Assembly (NCBI GenBank): GCA_050015895.1
Contig: JBEKAN010000292.1
Location: 1 to 11,156, forward strand
DNA length: 11,156 nucleotides
Direction of reading: 5' to 3'
Origin: JBEKOF01 sp050015895
GTDB lineage: Bacteria > Verrucomicrobiota > Verrucomicrobiia > Limisphaerales > Palsa-1400
Numbering within the stretch: the first letter of the stretch is position 1; every line of letters starts with the position of its first letter. Below are positions 5,767 through 11,156 of this stretch, piece after piece. The notes under the pieces were generated by a model that was given only the letters and a program-made list of their open reading frames with translations, was not told the DNA's origin and did no database searches. Position numbers and translations under genes: made by a program.

Positions 5767-6069
5767 GGACGGCAGATTCCGTCGGCGAGACGCCGACGGA
5801 GGCGACCGAGAAGTCAGAACAACAGAGGGCTGGCCCGCATGCTTGCGGGCTGGTCGCGCTCCCCTGATGAGACGTGTGTTCGGCGAGGGCGCCGAACACT
5901 GCACGCGAGGGCGCGCGCGCTCCCCATGAAGTCGCTAATGATTGGGGTCGTTTTTGTCATGGTTGAAGGGGCTGGCGTTGTCGCGTTTCAAGATGAGAGG
6001 AGGGCCTGGGACGAGGAGGACTGGATTAGGAGTAGGATTAGGAGGGGAAACCCAAAATGCGAAATCGTG

Positions 6070-6234
6070 TCAGCCGCATTGGGCGCGCTGGCGGAGGGCG
6101 TGGTCCACCAGCACCAGGGCGGCCATCGCCTCAACCATCGGCGCGGCGCGCGGCAGGACGCAGGGATCGTGGCGGCCGCGGGCTTTGAGGGTCGTGTTCC
6201 GCAAATTCACATCCACAGTCTCCTGCTCCCGCAT
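6070..6234 (-). pseudogene. aroC: C-terminal remnant of chorismate synthase
   Basis: The minus strand encodes MREQETVDVNLRNTTLKARG followed by RHDPCVLPRAAPMVEAMAAL and VLVDHALRQRAQCG, then a stop. This matches the C-terminus of chorismate synthase: the conserved RHDPC-x-x-RA-x-P-x-x-EAM block and the DH-x-LRQ end. The full enzyme has about 350-390 residues; only the last 54 or so are present. Upstream the frame stays open to 6405, but the residues (for example PLIWSMVATVLAAV) no longer match the enzyme, so the break is near 6234. The fragment has no stop or frameshift inside, suggesting recent truncation. It lies downstream of the large secreted protein on the same strand. Chorismate synthase is a shikimate-pathway enzyme, like AroE in this window, so a complete copy is expected elsewhere. 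Confidence 0.8.
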
Positions 6235-6455
6235 CACCGCGGCTAACACGGTTGCCACCATGCTCCAAATCAATGGGGCGGCCCCCCCGCAAAAGTCGCC
6301 ACGCGCCCGGGATCGCATGGGCAGGGATAAAATGCGCGCTTTTCGCGCCGCCGACGGTTCGAGGGCGCGCGGGCCGGCAAGGATCGCTCGTTTTCTCATT
6401 CTCATATTGGAGCCAGAAACAGGGTGTTCATCGTTTCGAGTTGGTTGGCGGACAG
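6235..6455. other. Non-coding gap between aroC remnant and large secreted-protein gene
   Basis: No gene is recognised in this 221-bp gap. It contains a C7 run (6284-6290), a terminator-like hairpin at 6329-6348 (listed separately), and GC-rich sequence GAGGGCGCGCG that also occurs near 5906 in the hairpin mosaic. It may be mosaic DNA that replaced the 5' part of aroC. Confidence 0.5.
6329..6348 (-). terminator. Weak candidate intrinsic terminator after the large secreted-protein gene
   Basis: On the minus strand GCGCG-AAAAG-CGCGC forms a 5-bp GC stem followed by A and TTTT. It lies about 110 bases downstream of the stop codon at 6456. The stem is short and the T-run brief, so termination efficiency is doubtful. 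Confidence 0.3.
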
Positions 6456-9368
6456 CTACGGCTTCAGGATGCGGTCGAGCGCGACAGCGTCAAGATATTC
6501 CTGATCCTGGTTCTCGTATGGCACATCGGCCAGGACCGGCGCATCGGGATTGAGGCGCAGCAGAGCCGCCAGTTCTTCCTCGTGATTCGATCCCGCGATG
6601 GGACCGCAGGCGTTCCACAGCCTGCCGGCAACGTCGAGCGACGGCGCGCTCACCAGCCACAGGCCCAAGCGATCCTTCAGCGCATCCGCGATTTCCCGCG
6701 GGCTCGTCTTTGCGGCGAGGAGGAGCGCGGTGCTTGGCGCCAGCCGCAGATTGGGCGCGCCGACCCGATTGATGAATTGGATCGCCTCGTTGATATCTCG
6801 TGGCGGCCGGGCCGGCGCCAGTCGAAGGTGGACCGTTATATGGCGCGCCTCCGCCTCACGGCAAATCTCGCGCATGGACGTGTCAAACCCATTCCAGGTG
6901 GCCTGTTGCGAGATGTTGTTCTCGACAAACCTCTGGAGCGGAACAATCAGGTCATGCGCGCCCAGAATTCCCATCTTCTCCACGACCTCGCGGATGGACG
7001 CCATGCTCCGCTCGTATTCAGGCCCAATGTTGTTCACCAACCTGAGATCCGGAAAGAGGTTCACACCCGAGGTCAGGTCCACCACGATCCGCACTTTCTG
7101 CAGGCCAATCCAGCCGGCTTCCTGTTTGAGCGCGGACTGCTCACGGTTGGCCACGTACTTCCAATCCACCGCAACTCCGTCGAAATGCTGGAAGAAAGTC
7201 GGACGCAGGAGGATTTCGTCCTTGATTGGATTCATGCCACGCAAAGGGAGGAAGCGATTTGTCGGGTTTGGCGGAGGAGCGGAGTGGGCGATTTCCTCCA
7301 CTCCTGACTCCTGCACGCGAACGCGAAAGATTCGGATGTCGGCGCCAGCGATCGTGTCTTTCCCGCTCATGCCGGTTTTTGCGTTCTCAAAGCCTTCCGG
7401 CAAGTAGCCGGCGGCCTGCTTTTCCGACTGGTCGAGCGGCAATTCATCAACCGCCTGGATCGCACCGACGTGCGAGACGACGCGGAATGGCAGTTCCCCC
7501 AAAGAGTTATTGGCGATTCCCAGCGTGTAGTCGCCTGTTCCCCGGCGGCAGACAATCAATGACAGCCCGTCGCCGGCATCGAACAGTTTCTGGCTCTGAA
7601 ACGCCTGATCGAGAATGTCCCGGACGTGGCGCAGAATAGGATAGGGATTGGGCAGCGGTGTGTTTTCAGCCCGCACGATGGTTTCCTTTGCGGCGGATTC
7701 CGCCCCCAAGCCAAATGGACTCGCAAACACCGTCACCAGCCCTTTGCCAAACGGCGTCTGGACCACTGCTGGCGTGCTTCCCGCCCTGGCCAGAATCCGC
7801 GCGCTCGAGGGGGCCTGGAGCGGCATCAATTCGAAGGTTTGCCCCTCGGTAATCGAGTCCCCTCCGACGGAAATCTGCTGGTCACCATTGAAGCGCATGG
7901 CGCGCCCCTCGCTTTCAATGCCCGCCAAACCTCCGGGCAGATTCCGCAGGCTGCCCGCGGTGATAAACAACTTTCCGCCCTGAGCGACATACGCCTGCAG
8001 CTTGTCGCGAACCTCCGCCCCTCCGGAAAGTTCCCCCGCCACGACCAATATGGGATAGCGCTCCAGCAACCACCCGGGCGCGTCGCTCAGGAGAAAATCG
8101 GCCGAGTCGCCGTAGGGCGTCGCGGTGGCGAACCCTCTCTCATCATGGAAGAACGATGAGTCCTGGTATCCCGGGTACACCATCCCAAGGACATTGTTGG
8201 CGAGATAGTCTCCCGGTCCGTACGGCAGATTCCCCCATACCCGATACAGGATGTTGTCGTAACTCGGGAAACACCAACCGGCGTAGAAATCGGTCATGAG
8301 ACCAATCTGCGTCTGCATCACGCCGGGCTGGCCGGTTTCCCGGACCCATTTCTGGGCCGACTGCTGGATGCGGCCAATCGGTGACAATTGATCACCCTCG
8401 AACCAACCGTTCTCGAATCCCACGACCATGGAGTTGTAAAGGATGTGGCTGTAAAGCAGACGCTTGAGCAGGGCCAGGCTGGTTCCCTTGGTTGGGCCGC
8501 CTCTCGCGCCCCCGGCGCCGCCGTAGCTCTTTCCTCCCCAACGGTTGTAAATCGAGGCGTTGCCGAACCAGGGAACTCCGTACTGTTTTCCCGCCCCGCG
8601 GTTGAAGGCGTAGAACACCTGGCCATTGGGGTGCTCCTGCGCCGCCTCGGAGCCAACCAGCGTGTATAGCCCCTCCTTCAAGAAGTAGTGGGCGTAGGTG
8701 ATCGCGGTAAGAACGGCCATTTTATTCCCCGACTCTGCTTCGATTTCCTGCGCGTGCCTTTGAAAATTCAGATACTGCTGGCGGCGGTCGGCTGACGACG
8801 GATACATCTGGCTGGAATAACCGATGACATAGCGTCCGTCTTGCTCTCCCATATCCATGCCCAGCCAGTGGTCCCCGAGCTTCTCTTCAAACAACCGGGA
8901 TGTTTCAGGCGACAACCCAAGCTGCTGCCATTGTCCGCCAGGGCCGGAACCAGGAACAAAACCCCAGATCTGATACATGAACAGATTCCGCCGCTTCATT
9001 TCGTCCACCAGTTCGGGAATATTCGTGGCCGACAGGAAAGCGTGATTCGGCCAGACCACATCGCCCAGATCGAACGTTCGCGTGAAGCGCTCCAGGTCGT
9101 CGGCGAAGCCAATAAGCTGTCCGTTTCTGACGCGGAACTGCCGCAGGGTCGTGAAGTGAGTTTGGCCGCCCATCAGATTCCAATCCGGCGGCTTCACGGA
9201 CCTGCGGGGGTCATCCGGATACTCGCGCGGGTTGAGCAACTGCCCGTAAACCTTGAACTTTGCCGCGCCATCCTCCGCTTTGGCGTCTGGAGCCTGAGCC
9301 AGTAGCGGTTGAATGGACACCAAAGCTGCCAGGAGGGCTAACGATGAGCCAGATTGGATTATTTTCAT
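6456..9368 (-). CDS. Large secreted glycosidase-like multidomain protein
   Basis: The 970-residue product starts with a Sec signal peptide (MKIIQSGSSLALLAALVSIQ, then PLLAQA, likely cleaved near Ala26). Residues about 60-365 alternate strands and helices like a TIM barrel, with conserved-looking acidic strings LGMDMGEQDGRYVIGY (Asp172, Glu175, Asp177), VGSEAAQE (Glu241) and VVGFENGWF (Glu319), which are candidate active-site carboxylates. Residues about 430-475 (LLERYPILVVAGELSGG, then KLQAYVAQGGKLFITAGS) resemble the amidotransferase-like domain found next to some glycosidase barrels. About 500-690 is beta-rich. Residues 750-965 look like a second, xylose-isomerase-type barrel (GFDTSMREICREAEARHITV and following). 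A role on extracellular polysaccharide is likely but the substrate is unknown. The frame is open to 9515; ATG 9368 is chosen for the signal peptide and the AAGG 6 bases upstream. Confidence 0.82.
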   Translation of the reverse strand: MKIIQSGSSLALLAALVSIQPLLAQAPDAKAEDGAAKFKVYGQLLNPREYPDDPRRSVKPPDWNLMGGQTHFTTLRQFRVRNGQLIGFADDLERFTRTFDLGDVVWPNHAFLSATNIPELVDEMKRRNLFMYQIWGFVPGSGPGGQWQQLGLSPETSRLFEEKLGDHWLGMDMGEQDGRYVIGYSSQMYPSSADRRQQYLNFQRHAQEIEAESGNKMAVLTAITYAHYFLKEGLYTLVGSEAAQEHPNGQVFYAFNRGAGKQYGVPWFGNASIYNRWGGKSYGGAGGARGGPTKGTSLALLKRLLYSHILYNSMVVGFENGWFEGDQLSPIGRIQQSAQKWVRETGQPGVMQTQIGLMTDFYAGWCFPSYDNILYRVWGNLPYGPGDYLANNVLGMVYPGYQDSSFFHDERGFATATPYGDSADFLLSDAPGWLLERYPILVVAGELSGGAEVRDKLQAYVAQGGKLFITAGSLRNLPGGLAGIESEGRAMRFNGDQQISVGGDSITEGQTFELMPLQAPSSARILARAGSTPAVVQTPFGKGLVTVFASPFGLGAESAAKETIVRAENTPLPNPYPILRHVRDILDQAFQSQKLFDAGDGLSLIVCRRGTGDYTLGIANNSLGELPFRVVSHVGAIQAVDELPLDQSEKQAAGYLPEGFENAKTGMSGKDTIAGADIRIFRVRVQESGVEEIAHSAPPPNPTNRFLPLRGMNPIKDEILLRPTFFQHFDGVAVDWKYVANREQSALKQEAGWIGLQKVRIVVDLTSGVNLFPDLRLVNNIGPEYERSMASIREVVEKMGILGAHDLIVPLQRFVENNISQQATWNGFDTSMREICREAEARHITVHLRLAPARPPRDINEAIQFINRVGAPNLRLAPSTALLLAAKTSPREIADALKDRLGLWLVSAPSLDVAGRLWNACGPIAGSNHEEELAALLRLNPDAPVLADVPYENQDQEYLDAVALDRILKP

Positions 9369-9511
9369 AGTTCGCCTTGGCTGACTGCAACCGATCACAT
9401 GTGTAATTTTCCCACGGCAACCATAGGATTCGTCACTTCTCCGGCTCCCGAGCCATGACTTGGTGGGTCGCGCCCGGATATTCGATGCGCAAAGGCCAGG
9501 ACCCCCTCGCT
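9369..9511. other. Intergenic gap upstream of the large secreted protein
   Basis: This 143-bp gap separates two minus-strand genes and probably carries the promoter or leader of the downstream one. A short palindrome GGCTC-CC-GAGCC lies at 9443-9454. No clear -35/-10 pair could be chosen by eye. Confidence 0.4.
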
Positions 9512-9937
9512 TCATTGAAGAATTTTTCGGAGATCCGCCGACGACAACTTTTTCGCAACGGGGCTTCTCCCGCCTTTTAATTCCGCCATGAGGTCTTTGA
9601 TCTTTTCCACGAGGTTGTGTCGTTTCATTTCTTTGAACTCACCCGCGTCCAGAAAGCTTCCGCCGCAAACGCCGCACGTTTCGTACCAAATGTGCGGATG
9701 CTCGTTGTCAACCATGCGGGTCATCGGCGTTTCGCATTTGGGACACTTGAGTCTCGCGTTCGGATCCAGCGCCGGGTTTGGCTTTCCTGTGTCAATTCTC
9801 TCCGACTCCTTTTGGGCGCGCAAATCCTCCAACTCCAATTCCCCAAACCAGAGGCCGCCGCATTTTGTGCAGCGGTCAATCTGCTCGTTCCCGGTCTGCG
9901 CCTTCTCCATGCTTGAACCACATCTTGGACAATTCAT
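9512..9937 (-). CDS. Double zf-TFIIB-type zinc-ribbon protein
   Basis: The 141-residue cytoplasmic protein contains two zinc-ribbon modules of the zf-TFIIB type. The first has MNCPRCGSSM and DRCTKCGGLWFGELELEDL (Cys3, Cys6, Cys23, Cys26). The second has LKCPKCETPM and ETCGVCGGSFLDAGEFKEM (Cys65, Cys68, Cys88, Cys91). The CGG-x-[WF]-[LF]-[DE]-x-x-E pattern after the second Cys pair is typical of the family. A lysine-rich helical tail (about 103-141) could bind nucleic acid or a partner. The family is widespread in bacteria with no settled function. The start is well supported: AGGA lies 6 bases upstream of the ATG. The large secreted-protein gene lies 143 bp downstream on the same strand. Confidence 0.9.
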   Translation of the reverse strand: MNCPRCGSSMEKAQTGNEQIDRCTKCGGLWFGELELEDLRAQKESERIDTGKPNPALDPNARLKCPKCETPMTRMVDNEHPHIWYETCGVCGGSFLDAGEFKEMKRHNLVEKIKDLMAELKGGRSPVAKKLSSADLRKILQ

Positions 9938-10213
9938 TTTCTTTCCTTTGTTGAGAATTCGGTCGTTTCAATTCGCGGCATTGGGCGGTTTAAGCGCGTG
10001 TTCCTGATTGGGAATTCCTATTTGTGCCGTGTTCATTTCGGGTCATTTTCGGCCCTCTGGAGCCGATGTCAAGCGCGTTTTCCGTGTTGATTTGCGGGAG
10101 AGGCGCATTTTGCCAATCCCACCACGAGATTCCCCAATTCCCCCGCCCCGCGAAGCGCATTGGCGTCAACCCAAGAGCGCGTGGGAACGGCGACTGAGGG
10201 ATGGTCCGCGAAG
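9938..10213. other. Non-coding gap upstream of the zinc-ribbon gene
   Basis: This 276-bp gap contains the zinc-ribbon gene's ribosome binding site at its left end but otherwise no gene. The strings GTGCCGTGTTCATTTCGGGT and TTTTCCGTGTTGATTTGCGG are loosely repetitive with each other and with the CAGTGAACACGAATGG start of R1 (reverse complement), suggesting decayed repeat DNA. Confidence 0.5.
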
Positions 10214-10674
10214 TTCGCCAGTGAACACGAATGGCTCAGAGTCACGATTTCGGTCGCGCCGTTTGACTAATCGCAAAGGCGCGGGAAGCGCAAAGTCGCC
10301 AGAACGGGCTGGGGGTTTCTGAATTCGCGCTGACTCTGGTGCGGCCAAAGATGGACACACACGGACACACACGGACACACATGGACAACGTGGACAACGT
10401 GGACAACGTGGACAACGTGGACAATGTGGACAACGTGGACACACGTGGACAGCGATAAAGCCCGCCGCGCGATTGCGCATTCGCGGCGACCGCACCTCCT
10501 CAAGTCCCAATTCCCTGTTTCACTCTCAGTTCAAAATGCCGCGCCCCTGTTCACTCAGATCCAAAATGCTGTGATTCCAGCGCTTGAGGGGTCGTTCTCC
10601 TCACGCCAAGTTCCAGGAATTTCAAAAAGTGCAAATAGTGAGAAGTGACAACAGCTTCAGACTGTCACTTTTCT
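10214..10674 (+). repeat. Dispersed repeat R1, copy 2 (461 bp)
   Basis: This is the counterpart of 4106-4536. The leading 122 bases are identical by eye; the 16-base duplication seen in copy 1 is absent, and the minisatellite core is 44 bases longer. The closing hairpin differs in its loop side (CAGCTTCAGACTG here, CAGCTTGACGCTG in copy 1) while GTGACA...TGTCAC outer pairing is kept. It lies 62 bp before R2 copy 2. Confidence 0.9.
10352..10454 (+). repeat. Minisatellite core of R1, copy 2
   Basis: Three 10-base units (Y-GGACACACA type) are followed by four TGGACAACG, one TGGACAATG, one TGGACAACG, one TGGACACACG and a closing TGGACAGCG. Copy 1 has only two TGGACAACG units before the closing one, so the 9-base unit has expanded or contracted between copies. 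Confidence 0.92.
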
Positions 10675-10736
10675 AGGACTGACCCCTGCCCTTCGCGCTT
10701 TCAAGGCGCAACAGATCATGTCACCGCGTCCAGGTA

Positions 10737-10902
10737 ACCAATAAGCCACGAGCGCCAAGGGCGCGGCTCATTGCGTCTGATGGGGCGGGCTTTCAGCCCT
10801 TGGCGGGATTGCGGATCGGCACCTGGGGCGTTGCCCCAGGCTGGTATGAGAACGCGCCGTTGGCGCTGACTTTGGGATTCACCCAAAGGGTGGGGCCGTT
10901 TC
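10737..10902 (+). repeat. Dispersed palindromic repeat R2, copy 2 (166 bp)
   Basis: This is the same-length counterpart of 5601-5766. The GTT-loop hairpin is longer here: CCTGGGGC-GTT-GCCCCAGG (10822-10840), a perfect 8-bp stem against 6 bp in copy 1. The CTTTGGG-ATTCA-CCCAAAG and GCGCC-GTT-GGCGC hairpins are identical to copy 1. It ends 25 bp beyond the stop codon of the convergent gene at the right edge, so it could act as that gene's 3' structure. Confidence 0.9.
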
Positions 10903-10927
10903 AAGACTTGGCAAGAACTTCATGACA

Positions 10928-11156
10928 CTACTTCTTGGCGACGATGCGGAGGATCGGGTAGGCGGGATTCCGCGTGATCTCCCAGCCATATTCATCCAAC
11001 AACTTCTGCAATGCCTGCTTGGGTGTGACATCGGTCCATTTTTCGTTGGCCTTTGGGGGCGGAATGGGAGTTCCATCGGCGGCCTTTTGATTGAGCAGCG
11101 CGGGATCAAATTCAATGTTAATCCCCGCCAGAACCGCCAAATTTCGGATGGCGTTG
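10928..11156 (-). CDS. C-terminus of an STN/secretin-N-like protein (5' part beyond window)
   Basis: The frame is open from the right edge and stops at 10928, giving 75 residues. It reads NAIRNLAVLAGINIEFDPAL, then a Pro-rich linker (TPIPPPK), WTDVTPKQALQKLLDEYGWE and ITRNPAYPILRIVAKK at the end. The order (helix, LAGINIEFDP strand, DVTPKQALQKLLDEYG helix, final strand ending LRI) is that of the short STN module at the N-terminus of secretins and TonB receptors, but here it is at the C-terminus of a protein. STN modules act in the periplasm. The assignment rests on pattern only; the rest of the protein is not visible. R2 copy 2 lies immediately downstream. Confidence 0.6.
   Translation of the reverse strand, partial: NAIRNLAVLAGINIEFDPALLNQKAADGTPIPPPKANEKWTDVTPKQALQKLLDEYGWEITRNPAYPILRIVAKK

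Larger units (their letters stand above)
5383..5899. repeat. Array of twelve compact GC-rich hairpins
   Basis: Stem/loop units read directly, with overall span: CGGGGCG/AAG (5383-5399); CGCGA/GCC (5419-5431); GCCGATT/CGGA (5524-5541); GCAGGTTT/TGG (5548-5566); GCGCC/AAC (5616-5628); GGGCT/TTC (5651-5663); TGGGGC/GTT (5688-5702); GCGCC/GTT (5718-5730); CTTTGGG/ATTCA (5734-5752); TCCGTCGGCG/AGA (5778-5800); GCCCGCA/TGCT (5833-5850); GTGTTCGGCG/AGGG (5876-5899). All stems are perfect, 5-10 bp, and eight loops are three bases. The AAC-loop hairpin and the second GTT-loop hairpin are reverse complements of each other. Units five to nine belong to repeat R2. Confidence 0.85.
5314..6069. other. Non-coding palindrome-rich mosaic
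   Basis: No gene is supported here. The stretch is a patchwork of repeat R3 copy 2, repeat R2 copy 1 and at least twelve short perfect hairpins (listed as one array). It ends in a purine-rich part (about 5997-6050) with the micro-repeat GGATTAGGAGTAGGATTAGGAGG just beyond the aroC remnant. Open frames across it read through the palindromes and have no credible protein character. Confidence 0.7.

Noticed and set aside
6235..6405. Further upstream portion of aroC in the same open frame
   Set aside because: The residues before the Met at 6234 do not resemble the enzyme in any of the minus-strand frames inspected.
6252..7307. 351-codon plus-strand frame
   Set aside because: It is opposite the large secreted-protein gene and has no recognisable domain.
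6456..9368. Assignment of the large protein to a specific enzyme such as a carrageenase or beta-galactosidase
   Set aside because: Length and secretion are compatible, but I could not match diagnostic motifs from memory, so no family name is given.
9369..9515. Upstream extension of the large secreted protein to ATG 9515
   Set aside because: It would bury the signal peptide 49 residues inside the protein and overlap the zinc-ribbon gene end.
10352..10454. CRISPR array
   Set aside because: Units are 9-10 bases in direct tandem without unique spacers, and no cas genes are present.
10166..10510. Minus-strand frame encoding Cys-Pro/Val-His tandem peptides
   Set aside because: It is simply the translation of the minisatellite; three frames give similarly repetitive peptides.

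Overview
The window looks like a piece of a GC-rich Gram-negative chromosome, most likely from Verrucomicrobiota (Limisphaerales/Pedosphaera-like) or a related PVC lineage. This is inferred from the gene repertoire, an oversized prepilin peptidase, a very large secreted glycosidase-like protein, and intergenic DNA packed with dispersed palindromic repeats. No rRNA or other phylogenetic marker is present to prove it. No tRNA, rRNA, complete insertion sequence or CRISPR array was seen.

Left part (1-3539): a PAS-domain sensor protein on the minus strand runs off the left edge. It is divergent from a compact plus-strand cluster: PII nitrogen regulator (glnB), shikimate dehydrogenase (aroE) and a prepilin peptidase (PilD type) whose start overlaps the end of aroE. 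A good sigma-54-like -24/-12 element lies upstream of glnB. A TATAAT hexamer exactly 7 bases before an aroE ATG suggests a separate, leaderless aroE start. The prepilin peptidase carries an insertion of about 100 residues between its two catalytic aspartates.

Middle (3540-6455): about 2.9 kb of mostly non-coding mosaic DNA. It contains short tandem motifs, a 431-bp repeat (R1) with a 9-bp minisatellite core, a 76-78-bp repeat present twice (R3), a 166-bp palindromic repeat (R2), and at least twelve compact GC-rich hairpins between 5383 and 5899. One apparently intact gene, a small secreted protein of lower GC content (4569-5153, minus), lies between R1 and R2. Next to this mosaic is a C-terminal remnant of chorismate synthase (aroC; 6070-6234, minus).

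Right part (6456-11156): a 970-residue secreted multidomain protein (barrel-like glycosidase region, amidotransferase-like fold, beta-rich region, second barrel) lies downstream of a double zf-TFIIB-type zinc-ribbon protein, both on the minus strand. Second copies of R1 (10214-10674) and R2 (10737-10902) follow, in the same order and orientation as the first pair but only 62 bp apart. The first pair is 1064 bp apart with the secreted-protein gene between. At the right edge is the C-terminus of a minus-strand gene resembling a secretin/TonB short N-terminal (STN-like) module.

How the parts relate: glnB and the PAS sensor fit signalling, with nitrogen control at least for glnB; aroE is a shikimate pathway enzyme; the peptidase serves type IV pili or type II secretion, to which the STN-like protein could also relate; the large protein is probably involved in degrading or recognising extracellular polysaccharide. 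The repeats are the most unusual part. The R1-R2 pair looks like one composite element that is either split by cargo DNA in one copy or collapsed in the other.
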